Shown here piece after piece: positions 59,395 to 62,868 of a DNA stretch of 64,000 nucleotides (position 1 is the first letter of the stretch; the number at the start of each line of letters is the position of its first letter). The DNA comes from Sinohyriopsis cumingii. Lineage: Eukaryota; Mollusca; Bivalvia; Unionida; Unionidae. The position numbers and the translations under genes were made by a program. Location: assembly GCA_028554795.2 (NCBI GenBank), contig CM068825.1, positions 89,834,951 to 89,898,950 on the forward strand, given 5' to 3'. The notes below the pieces were generated by a model that saw only the letters and a program-made list of their open reading frames with translations, was not told where the DNA came from and made no database searches.

Positions 59395-59802
59395 AATGTG
59401 TCAAAAACTTCTGAGTAGAATTTTAATTAACTATGACAGAAAGCATCCAGGCATATGGACCTTTTGGTATTTTACAAATGATGTTGATCATCTTCCATGC
59501 AGTATGAATGAAATTATGAAAAACACAAACTCTGAAATGGTTTTCATAGCATGGGCAGTCAACAGAACTGGAAGAAATTACTCAAAAAAGTAAATGATTA
59601 ACCCAGATTTCATTTGTTTGCTCTTGGATTTGGTTACTAAGTCAGAATAAGGTTATTGCAGATTGAATATTTTTGCTATTAACACTAACATACTTCTCAT
59701 AGATACAACACAGATTTTGAGAGTTTGAACATTTTTTTTTCTTTCCCCAGAGGGTAGCGCACTTCAGTTTGGTCACACCACTATGGCCAATTTGGATGCC
59801 AA
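24234..59802 (+). CDS. TMEM63: TMEM63 (OSCA/TMEM63 family) mechanosensitive cation channel, 5' part, six exons
   Basis: Joined from 24234-24392, 25238-25320, 50179-50269, 52090-52127, 56657-56796 and 59751-59802: 563 nt, 187 codons plus 2 nt, open at the 3' end. OSCA/TMEM63 proteins are plasma-membrane or endolysosomal cation channels opened by membrane stretch or osmotic change. Anchors seen: YAGIPTNLTINSC (human TMEM63A FGGIPTVLLIDVSC), LRRLAWDYGRIALVS (human TMEM63B LRKVAWDYGRLALV), HDRGIFSWFTSFVKVKD (RDNGFCSWLTAIFRIKD), KKCGQDAIHYLSFQR (DKCGGDAVHYLSFQR), IIIPVNFTGEN (IVLPVNFSGD) and FGHTTMANL (FGRTTIANL). Residues 44-66 are the first helix and about 145-163 the next. Residues 1-45 should be extracellular, with N-glycosylation sites NSS and NLT. 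The known proteins are about 800 residues, so roughly three quarters lies beyond the window. Intron sizes are 845, 24858, 1820, 4529 and 2954 bp; phases are 0, 2, 0, 2, 1, and 2 after exon 6. Human residues quoted are from memory. Confidence 0.93.
24393..25237 (+). other. TMEM63 intron 1 (845 bp)
   Basis: GTGAGA...TTTCAG. It contains the 65-bp triplicated repeat at 24781-24972 and otherwise nothing recognisable. Confidence 0.85.
24781..24972. repeat. 65-bp tandem repeat, 3 copies, inside intron 1
   Basis: The unit begins CTGTTGGTTTTTGTACTTCA, continues TTTGGGAGACATAAAACAG and CTGTACCTTTGATTATC, and ends TTTTCAG. Units start at 24781, 24846 and 24911 and differ by only a few bases, so the triplication is recent. 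Each unit boundary is a TTATCTTTTCAG, which would be a credible splice acceptor. Confidence 0.9.
25238..25320 (+). CDS. TMEM63: TMEM63 coding exon 2 (residues 54-80 and part of 81)
   Basis: The acceptor TATTATATTTCAG ends at 25237 and the donor GTAAGC starts at 25321. It encodes LLLILFTML, then RRLAWDYGRIALVSRQEE, the end of the first helix and the highly conserved WDYGR(I/L)ALV stretch on the cytoplasmic side. It ends in phase 2 (AA), so the next codon is completed by the first base of exon 3. Confidence 0.93.
25977..26150. repeat. tandem duplication, about 84-87-bp unit, 2 copies
   Basis: CAGATAYATACAGGTAAGTT, TTCTGTATTATTTAATGTTA, GCATCYACTTCATTGTTATA and TACATG, then CTTTACTGGTTTTACC, occurs twice. 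A part copy (GATACATACAGGTAAGTTTT and TACTCATAGCATCCATTGCC) appears at 27525-27575, on the far side of the hAT-like element. The hAT-like element therefore probably inserted into this repeat. Each unit contains a perfect donor-like CAG|GTAAGT. Confidence 0.8.
26184..27395 (+). mobile_element. hAT-like DNA transposon, internally deleted, 6-bp target duplication
   Basis: The ends are CATAGCTGCCAAC and the inverse of CATAGCTGCTAAC. The flanks are GATACA (26178-26183) and GTTACA (27396-27401), five of six identical. On the + strand it starts MSSPPKKKKRITQKVKF at 26578. Then there is a BED-type zinc finger in broken frames (FCTHC, then NVRKHLSCKNH), and SFLVEHNQPLSAGDHAKH. At the end, PHSNSDSESVFSLVRKNKT matches the hAT dimerisation region (S-E-R-x-F-S). 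Most of the catalytic domain is missing and several frames are used, so it is non-autonomous. It retains more CpG than its surroundings. Confidence 0.82.
27402..27704. other. intron sequence between two mobile elements
   Basis: It holds the third part copy of the 84-87-bp repeat (27525-27575) and a short direct repeat (GTAAAGTGAGCTGCAT, twice near 27650). Nothing coding. Confidence 0.5.
27705..28888. mobile_element. foldback DNA element, about 385-bp inverted ends, 7-bp target duplication
   Basis: The left arm (27705 to about 28090) and right arm (about 28490 to 28888) are imperfect reverse complements. Shared words include TTAGTC at the tip, CCACCCCAnTTTTGATATTT, GGACATTTATGTTGGGGTGT, TTTGCATTCC, AAATCTCGCAACCTA and TCAATGACATCAGAGGTCA. 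AGAAACA flanks it exactly at 27698-27704 and 28889-28895. The central 400 bp has a nested inverted pair (ATATTTATTCTCAGAA and TTCAGAATAAATATTT) and a 90-codon frame (28117-28389) without a recognised domain. Arm-to-arm mismatches suggest an old insertion. A 7-bp duplication does not by itself identify a superfamily. Confidence 0.85.
28930..30740 (+). mobile_element. possible decayed DIRS-like or other retroelement remains
   Basis: This block is richer in G+C than the surrounding intron and has fragmentary protein-like stretches, but every frame is interrupted often. The style and order (a gag-like region, then GPPPLPCI-type words at 29888) recall DIRS elements such as the fossil at 43040-45130. 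I could not place a diagnostic motif, and no terminal repeats were seen. It is heavily broken. Treat as unclassified if in doubt. Confidence 0.3.
30845..31638 (+). mobile_element. second hAT-like element, short non-autonomous copy, 6-bp target duplication
   Basis: The ends are perfect 13-bp inverted repeats, CAGACCTGCCAAC and GTTGGCAGGTCTG. The exact flanks are CACTAC at 30839-30844 and 31639-31644. The termini match those of the element at 26184 at 10-11 of 13 positions, so the two are related. A + strand frame has GGRYDCRRHVKW at about 31300-31345, which looks like the second half of a BED-type zinc finger. The rest of a transposase is missing. An 8-bp duplication with two mismatched outer bases (cCACTACc/gCACTACa) cannot be excluded. 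Confidence 0.85.
31645..32110. other. intron sequence, nothing recognised
   Basis: AT-rich, with no repeat or exon that I can support. Confidence 0.5.
32116..32246. repeat. 18-bp tandem repeat, 7 copies
   Basis: ATTCATTATGCTTTAATY repeats seven times with a T/C alternation. Being a multiple of three, it creates an artificial repeating peptide. Confidence 0.95.
32247..33100. other. intron sequence with a G-run and a CA microsatellite
   Basis: GACTGGGGAGGGGGGAAGGAGGG at about 32453 (split here only by description) and a short (CA)n at 32499-32516. No exon. Confidence 0.5.
33105..34715. repeat. minisatellite, 60-62-bp unit, about 26 copies, alternating dimers
   Basis: The unit is CACCTCTAAATAAACAATAG, then CTTCCCAGTCATCTTTTATT, then AGGGGTACAGTACTACTACT and AT. 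Two unit types alternate over most of the array: one with AGGGGTACAATACTACTGCT + TTC and one with AGGGTACAGTACTACTACTA + TC. So the dimer (about 122 bp) is the current copying unit. Copies are very similar in the middle and more diverged at both edges. No reading frame is kept. Confidence 0.95.
35024..35267 (-). mobile_element. SINE family A, full-length, 15-bp target duplication
   Basis: The complement carries the head (GAGCGGCTGAGTCGTCTAAA), body and AAC-type tail. It is flanked by ATAATAGCAATAATG (35009-35023) and ATAATAGTAATAATG (35268-35282), 14 of 15 identical. It is more diverged than the copy at 45599. Confidence 0.9.
35667..35914 (+). mobile_element. SINE family A, full-length, 11-bp target duplication
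   Basis: It has the head GGTGGCCGAGTGGTCTAAAG, the B box GGCGGTTCGAGTCTTGGATT and the tail CCCCACAACAACAACA. Flanks are AAAAGAATTTT (35656-35666) and AAAGGAATTTT (35915-35925). An open frame over it is a SINE artefact. Confidence 0.92.
35926..39300. other. intron sequence, mostly nothing recognised
   Basis: AT-rich. Weak echoes of the 130-150-bp intronic repeats occur at about 38760-39250 (CTTTACTGGTATTTATTGGA, ACCAAATTTGGTTGTCACTT). No exon supported. Confidence 0.45.
39304..39368. repeat. short palindromic element, copy 2 of 3
   Basis: The left arm AACAACAGGGACCCTGATCT and right arm AGATTAGGGTCTCTGTTGCC are inverted around ACCATTGTATAATGTGGCAA. The loop TTGTATAATGTG resembles that of copies 1 and 3. 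Confidence 0.75.
40010..42080. repeat. degenerate tandem repeat R2, about 130-150-bp unit, interrupted
   Basis: Recurring words are ATCATGAAACTTGGTG or ATCATCAAACTGGATG, GATTGTATGCATCTA, AAGTAGGTCACTATGACCTG, CATTTTACATTTTACTGGCT and TAGGTTAAGTTTT. Units are seen at about 40040, 40335, 40480, 41390, 41530, 41650 and 41810. Roughly 40620-41340 does not match the unit and looks like a separate insert. Copies are strongly diverged. Confidence 0.65.
40620..41340. other. unidentified insert within repeat R2
   Basis: The block has somewhat higher complexity than its flanks and overlapping open frames on both strands (118 codons on - at 40897-41253, 86 codons on + at 41087-41347). I recognise no domain, no inverted ends and no target duplication. 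Confidence 0.3.
42100..43035. other. intron sequence with a TTTC/TTCC-rich stretch
   Basis: A pyrimidine-rich stretch lies at about 42775-42815. Otherwise nothing is recognised. Confidence 0.45.
43040..45130 (+). mobile_element. decayed DIRS-type retroelement with recognisable reverse transcriptase
   Basis: The best part, about 44440-45080, reads on the + strand GYHFCFWDLSPLSRTPI, then NWSVSIDLQDSYLHIPI, and later GLIPNQEKSDFIPSQNFMF. These are the DIRS reverse transcriptase landmarks (consensus AVSIDLKDAYFHIPI and LINLEKSxLxPSQ). Upstream, 43040-44430 has fragmentary frames in the place where a gag-like ORF would be. The left and right limits are approximate, and no terminal repeats or recombinase region were found in this copy. 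It is broken in many places and low in CpG, so old. It also carries three copies of a 60-bp repeat near 43475-43630 (GGGATAGAGAAAAAGGATCA). Confidence 0.7.
45190..45560. repeat. degenerate AGGTCA-containing repeat R5, about 2.5 units
   Basis: It shows GACCATGCAATTGGACCAAA, TTTATGGAGGACATGCACTT, GGGGTCAAAAGGTTAAAT and TCACAGTCATGGTAAGTCTA. The same pattern recurs at 48440-48985, 56080-56150, 58150-58700 and 59020-59120. Confidence 0.65.
45599..45846 (+). mobile_element. SINE family A, full-length, 13-bp perfect target duplication
   Basis: It has the head GGCCCCGAGTGGGCGAGTGG, the B box GGTTCGAGTCTCGGATTC and the tail ACAACAACAAC. ACTAATGCAGACA flanks it exactly at 45586-45598 and 45847-45859. 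It keeps most CpG sites and is probably one of the younger copies. Confidence 0.95.
45874..46275. repeat. 24-bp tandem repeat, about 16 copies
   Basis: The unit is ATGGGCCATGGGACAAACAT + TGCT with many variants (GGGACCAAGGAAAACATTGC is one of them). Apparent proteins on the + strand (repeats of MGQTLLWA) arise because the unit is a multiple of three. Confidence 0.9.
46276..46590. other. intron sequence, nothing recognised
   Basis: AT-rich; no repeat or exon. Confidence 0.5.
46596..46888 (+). mobile_element. SINE family B, full-length
   Basis: This is the best-preserved head of the family: GCTCCGGTGGCCTGGTGGTT, then AGAGTGTCCGCCTCGGATGT, then a canonical B box GGTTCGATCCCCGGC. The body follows (ACTGGGTGGGACATCATGCT, GCATGATGCCCCAGTGCTAG) and the end AAAAATCCAAATCATATCA. 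The head resembles tRNAs of the Glu type. The segment between CTGCAGACAT and GTTAAAGC is shortened compared with other copies. No clear target duplication. Confidence 0.92.
47140..48260. repeat. degenerate tandem repeat R3, 120-160-bp unit, about 8 copies
   Basis: The anchor CTAGGTCATTGTGACCCA and variants recur at about 47235, 47389, 47527, 47679, 47807, 47927, 48085 and 48237. Each is followed by GTTTTCA, a GACTTTTGTATTTTCAG-like stretch, GTTCATTACATCCTTAGT and CATCTTGATGAAAGTAACTC-like words. Spacing averages about 143 bp. Most units contain a TTTTCAG that mimics a splice acceptor. Confidence 0.75.
48440..48985. repeat. AGGTCA-containing repeat R5, about 4 units
   Basis: It shows GGATGGCTTGCATGTAGGAA, AGGAAGAAGCTTAGCTTACT, TTTTGGGGTCAAAAGGTCAA and GGTCATGGCAAGACTTAAAA, with a period near 145 bp. 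GGGTCA and AGGTCA hexamers are spaced by two bases at about 48667. Confidence 0.7.
49348..49525. repeat. 34-bp tandem repeat, about 5 copies
   Basis: CACTCTTCATTCAACCCTGT + ACATGTATCCTCTT repeats with starts at 49390, 49424, 49458 and 49492, plus flanking part copies. Confidence 0.9.
49526..50178. other. end of intron 2, nothing recognised
   Basis: It ends in a T-rich tract and the exon 3 acceptor. No repeat stands out. Confidence 0.5.
50179..50269 (+). CDS. TMEM63: TMEM63 coding exon 3 (residues 81-111)
   Basis: The acceptor CCATTTGCAG ends at 50178. The first base completes a Lys codon, followed by WTSLFYGDSVKDK and LHGSSESLDTHLSQHDR. This is the variable cytoplasmic linker of the family, Ser- and charge-rich. 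I place the donor at 50270 (AGA|GTCAGT). It is not a strong donor, but it is the only GT that keeps phase 0 with exon 4 before the frame stops at TAA, and it yields HDR|GIFSW, which aligns with human RDNGFCSW. The exon is separated from exon 2 by a 24.9-kb intron. Confidence 0.82.
50662..50759 (-). mobile_element. SINE family A, very short 3' fragment with 14-bp target duplication
   Basis: Only the tail ((GTT)n on the + strand) and about 75 bp of the 3' body are present (GGGTTTAACGCCATTTTTCA, then GGCTATACATGGCGGCCAG). AAAGCAATTATTTG flanks it exactly at 50648-50661 and 50760-50773. This is a 98-bp insertion caused by early stop of reverse transcription, and its CpG sites are intact, so it is recent. 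Confidence 0.95.
51040..51960. repeat. degenerate tandem repeat R4, about 130-150-bp unit, about 6 copies
   Basis: TTACCACTTTGGAAGTCA and variants recur at about 51550, 51680 and 51825. Each is followed by TTTCTGATTTGATTAGATTT, GAATATGAGCTTGTATCATC, AAAATCTTGGACAAGTTCGA, AATGAGCAAGAGCCATGCAT and CTGATTGGTTGAACTTG. More diverged units reach back to about 51040. It lies in intron 3. Confidence 0.72.
52090..52127 (+). CDS. TMEM63: TMEM63 coding exon 4, a 38-nt micro-exon (residues 112-123 and part of 124)
   Basis: The acceptor TTCTTCTTTTCAG ends at 52089 and the donor GTAAGT starts at 52128. It encodes GIFSWFTSFVKV plus two bases of a Lys codon, equivalent to human GFCSWLTAIFRI(K). At 38 nt it is short enough for gene predictors to miss, and skipping it would shift the frame. 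Confidence 0.9.
53825..53890. repeat. short palindromic element, copy 3 of 3
   Basis: The left arm ACAAACAGCATTGACCCTGA + TCTGCC and the right arm GGCAGATCAGAGTCTTTGTT are inverted around AATGCCTTATGTGAT. A stray AATCAGGGTCAGTGCAGTTT lies just upstream (53787-53806), as if part of another copy. Confidence 0.75.
54195..54800. repeat. 600-bp duplicated block, copy 1
   Basis: The block shares CATTTGCATCATTCATAATG, TTTCTTTGGATATTGTACTT, CTAACTAAAATGACTGCTCC, CAATCAGCCTGAATTAGT, AATTTTGCCAGACTAGACAA and CCAGTGAGGAAAATGTGGGA with 60040-60630, in the same order and orientation. It includes a 95-codon frame (54258-54545) that is not kept in the other copy, so it is probably not coding. No inverted ends were found. 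Confidence 0.85.
54801..56070. other. intron 4 sequence, little recognised
   Basis: GCCAGGAATTACTTTTAAAG-type words recur near 54075, 54810 and 54860 (an old short repeat). A CTCT-rich stretch lies at about 55397-55445. No exon supported. Confidence 0.45.
56080..56150. repeat. single R5 unit carrying a perfect AGGTCA direct repeat (DR1)
   Basis: AGGTCA-A-AGGTCA lies at 56113-56125, immediately followed by AGGTCT. This is the textbook DR1 arrangement bound by HNF4/RXR-type nuclear receptors. It sits in repetitive DNA about 0.5 kb upstream of exon 5. Confidence 0.6.
56657..56796 (+). CDS. TMEM63: TMEM63 coding exon 5 (residues 124-170 and part of 171)
   Basis: The acceptor CTTTTGTTTTGCAG is followed by an exon beginning AGATGCAGAC, which completes the split Lys. 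It encodes DADILKKCGQDAIHYLSFQR, then YLLLYTLIICILSCSIII and PVNFTGEN. This is the cytoplasmic segment, the second hydrophobic helix and the conserved P-V-N-(F/L)-(S/T)-G that starts the extracellular loop. The donor GTAAGT is at 56797, phase 1. It is the most strongly conserved part of the gene in this window. Confidence 0.95.
57540..57870. repeat. diverged R1 units (about 2.5)
   Basis: It shows GCATCCTGGCATAAAGGCAT, ATACAAATGTTGCTGACC, CAAACATGGCTGCTATTACT and CTCAACATAATTTAATTAAA, as in the array at 20700-22650, more than 35 kb away. Confidence 0.6.
58150..58700. repeat. AGGTCA-containing repeat R5, about 4 units
   Basis: It shows GGAATGCTTGCACTTGGGGT, GAAGAAGCCTGTCAGGTTTG and GGGTCAAAGGTCAAAGTCAT (GGGTCA-A-AGGTCA at 58560-58572), with a period near 145 bp. 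A further unit continues at about 59020-59120, beyond the inserted SINE. Confidence 0.72.
58732..58976 (-). mobile_element. SINE family A, full-length, 13-bp perfect target duplication
   Basis: The complement has the head GGCCCCGAGGGGCCGAGTGG + TCTAAAGCGC, the B box GGTTCGAGTCTCAGATTC, the body and the tail. TAATAGAAATAAT flanks it exactly at 58719-58731 and 58977-58989. It inserted into an R5 array. Confidence 0.95.
59331..59391. repeat. (AT)n microsatellite, about 30 dinucleotides
   Basis: An uninterrupted AT run about 360 bp upstream of exon 6. It can form cruciform structures and is probably length-polymorphic. Confidence 0.98.
59751..59802 (+). CDS. TMEM63: TMEM63 coding exon 6 (residues 171-187 and part of 188)
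   Basis: The acceptor TTTTTCTTTCCCCAG ends at 59750 and the donor GTAAGT starts at 59803. The codon CAG is split across the intron, giving EN|QGSALQFGHTTMANLDA, equivalent to human NNAYSFGRTTIANLKS. The exon ends in phase 2 (AA). The next family block (LLWLH...) is not found before 64000, so the following intron is longer than 4.1 kb. Confidence 0.93.
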
Positions 59803-60039
59803 GTAAGTCAATGTCATTATTTTTCTTCAGATACATTGCATGATCATAATTCATTAGAAAAACAGCCACATACTTGAAAATCCAGCCCTTCCAAGCTAAA
59901 AATTTTGTAACAGACTTTTCGCTAATTTTATCATTAAAAGTGCTCAAACATCAGAAGTCAGATGAGAGTGGTCTCCCTTTGGATAGATCATTAAGGGGGC
60001 ATTCACCAGTTATTATGTACTTTTCAGAGAATGATGTAA

Positions 60040-60630
60040 GGTGAAGATGTTTGCATTTAAAACATACACATTGGAGAGAATGTTGGCATACCTCTATGCT
60101 ACATTAATGTAATGTGGATGATATTTCTTTGGATATTGTACTTTTGGAAATTGTCCATGATCTAAACACACTGCTAACTAAAATGACTGCTCCCTTGTGC
60201 TAAAAAATCAGCCTGAATTAGTTTACAGTACACTATCCATAGCAGCTATTAAAATAGGGAAAATGAATTTTGCCAGATTAGACAATACCAACTTCTGAAA
60301 GAATTACCAGATATATTAAATGTAAATAAAGTTATCGGCTCTTTTTTTAATACCTCTGAAGTTCAGGAAGTGAAAATTACCAAGTGGAGCTAGCACTTTT
60401 TTTAAAGGTGCACATCTTGGGTAAGGCCAAGCTGTATACTCTATAACCCATATTACACCCATCAATCATACACCAGAATAAAGGGAGTTATAGGTTCTTC
60501 AGACTGTATTTAAGATATACAAGGTCTTTTTTAAATAGCCAGTACAACCAGTGAGGAAAGCTGGGGAAATTCTTTTTCTTTAAAATCCTAACCCTTTGCA
60601 AAATATGAAACTATAGAGCACCACCTAAAT
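60040..60630. repeat. 600-bp duplicated block, copy 2
   Basis: It matches 54195-54800 in order and orientation, with point changes and small indels throughout (estimated by eye at four in five positions alike). The separation is about 5.8 kb, and exons 5 and 6 lie between the copies. Confidence 0.85.
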
Positions 60631-61129
60631 CCAGTCTTTCATTAGTTAATACATCCACTTGTGCCTAGTCAGTATGCTGTCTTGGGAGGCTTCGCAAAAT
60701 ACATTTCGAATTTGTGCCTTTTCACTAGTTTGAACAATGCTTGAGAGTTTCCTCATCGCAGAGAAGTGTATAATTCATCTCATCTATTCTATCACATATT
60801 TTAGTTCTGTCATCATTGTAGATGAATATTTTGCCTATTTCATTGTATTATAAACTGACTAACACAAACTTAAATGTCTACTTCTTGGTCAGTGTTACTT
60901 ATAGTAGATGTCAGTACTTGACCATTACGCTATTTCTTAGTTTCCACTTCATTGTAAGCCTAGCATGTTGCATGACTAATCTTACTTGTATGTGCCATTA
61001 TTTCGTTATCTTTAATTATGCATAACAGTGGGAAAGGCTGAATATAGGGCAGATATAAAAATAAAGCTGATTGGAGAATTTATAAAGGAAGATGATTAAA
61101 TCAAAATATCAAACAGAAGTATCGATTCA

Positions 61130-61195
61130 CTTGGGTATATTTAACTTGTGGGAAGTTAAGTAAGTGGGGATATTTAACTTGTGGGAAGTTAAGTA
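61130..61195. repeat. 33-bp tandem duplication, 2 copies
   Basis: ATATTTAACTTGTGGGAAGT + TAAGTAAGTG occurs twice, essentially identical. Confidence 0.9.
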
Positions 61196-61295
61196 AGTGA
61201 AATACATCTTTTGGGAGTAAAATAAATATGGATGTTCCATTATAATATCGTTTGAAGTGTTATTTGACCAAGCAATAAAAACAGTTGTTTTCTAA

Positions 61296-61558
61296 GCCAG
61301 TCACTGTAAAACATACACAATAAACATGCCCAATTGCCAACAACTAGTCTCATGTAGTTAAAGATGCCTTGACAATAAAACAGCCAATCACCATAAAACA
61401 TAAACAGTGAACTTGCCCAATTGCCAACAAGACTACTAATCTCACCAAGTTAGAGAATTCTTGATAATAAAACTACCCTTCACCCCAAAACATAAACAAT
61501 AAACTTGCCCAGTTGCCAACAGGACTACTAGTCTCACCTAGTTAGAGATCTCTTGAAA
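61296..61558. repeat. tandem repeat, about 85-90-bp unit, 3 copies
   Basis: Each unit has CACCATAAAACATAAACAAT, AAACTTGCCCAATTGCCAAC, AAGACTACTAGTCTCACCTA and GTTAGAGATCTCTTGATAAT, with modest divergence. Confidence 0.85.
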
Positions 61559-61902
61559 CCTGAGTGCCTGTCGGTGGTTGTTGTCATCATGCAGGAAAAT
61601 AATTATTAATGAATACAATAAAATTTGACAACTTTACTGAATATATGTGCTAATTTTTATTCAGTCACATAAAAAAAGTTTGATAGAATATTCCCTCAAG
61701 TAAAATCTTGCAAGTTCTTGCATGATTTACCTTCACTTGGATGATTTTGTACATGCATATGCACAAGGCTTTTACATCCTGACCTGTAGTGAAACTGTCA
61801 TTTTTCAAAACTCTGTTGAAGATCCATTGATTCTTATCACTGCCCCCCCCCCCCATTGAGGCATCTGACAACAAATGATGTCCTAAGTGTAATGATCATT
61901 TT

Positions 61903-62042
61903 ATAGGCTGTCTGGTATGCAACATACAAATTACATGAGGCCTTCATATTATAGGCTGTCTGGTATGCAACATACAAATTACATGAGGCCTTCATATTAT
62001 AGGCTGTCTGGTATACAACATACAAATTACATGTAGGCCTTC
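61903..62042. repeat. 48-bp tandem repeat, 3 copies
   Basis: TATAGGCTGTCTGGTATGCA, ACATACAAATTACATGAGGC and CTTCATAT repeats three times almost without change. The reverse-strand frame over it is an artefact of the 48-bp period. Confidence 0.93.
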
Positions 62043-62635
62043 AACATTTATTCATGACTAGTTTTGGCTCAAGTACAAGATAATTTGGCACTACTTTAAT
62101 ATGCAGAAAATGTCTTGTGTAATGATTATGTAGATTTGTAATGAAACCTTTTGTCCGAATTATTGTATCCATGAAAAGTGAGTTAGATACCTGCATATAG
62201 GATTTAGTATGCTTTTCTTGGCACTAATGTTCTAAGGTGATCACATTCTTGTCTGGCATTTTCATTGAAAAAAACAAATTTAGTCGGGGAAAATTTAGAG
62301 TTTTCTCCTGATGGCAGCAAATAGTAAACTTAAAACCACACAGACATTAGAAAAAAAAACTTAACTCATTTTTTGTCTTTAAAATCAAATAGATATTGGA
62401 ATACAGTCTTAGCTGGATGCAGTCTTTGCTGCTGTTAGTTGTTCACTTGGGGGTTTGAAGGTGATGCAGTGTCGTTAGAGTTCATGGTAGAGTTCATGTT
62501 AGAGTTTTTCTATGTACTCATGGTACATAGAAAAATGGAATAACAGAATGGTACAGTTATTCACGTTTCCTGAAGATCTTGTTGAAATTATCTTTTTGCA
62601 TCTGCATTGCTGTAAGGGAGCATTAGACGTGCTGC

Positions 62636-62868
62636 ATGTGTGTGTGATTTGGATTTTAAACATAGCTTAAATAATTTTTCAGTCATATTGCTATGATGTC
62701 TGCAGTGTGACAGTTAATAGTGATTTCTAGCACTGGGGCATCATGAAGAAGACATGTAGCATCATGTCCCACCGAGTCATATTATCGTGAAACCATACCG
62801 ACCAGTCCTAACACTAACCTCTTAATGCTGAGCGCCAAGCGAGGCAGCTGCTTGTACAATTTTTATAA
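62636..62868 (-). mobile_element. SINE family B, 5'-truncated
   Basis: The complement shows CTGCCTCGCTTGGCGCTCAG, CATTAAGAGGTTAGTGTTAG, GCTACATGTCTTCTTCATGA and TAGCAATATGACTGAAAAAT. The 3' end (AAAATCCAAATCACACACAC) is at 62636-62660. The tRNA head is missing. A trace of the 63-bp repeat lies just upstream (62398-62460). Confidence 0.85.

Larger units (their letters stand above)
56797..59750 (+). other. TMEM63 intron 5 (2954 bp)
   Basis: GTAAGT...CCCCAG. It holds R1-like units (57540-57870 and 59397-59530), R5 units (58150-58700), a SINE and an (AT)n run. Confidence 0.85.

Noticed and set aside
59642-59947. 101-codon frame on the - strand
   Set aside because: It overlaps TMEM63 exon 6 in antisense and has no domain of its own.
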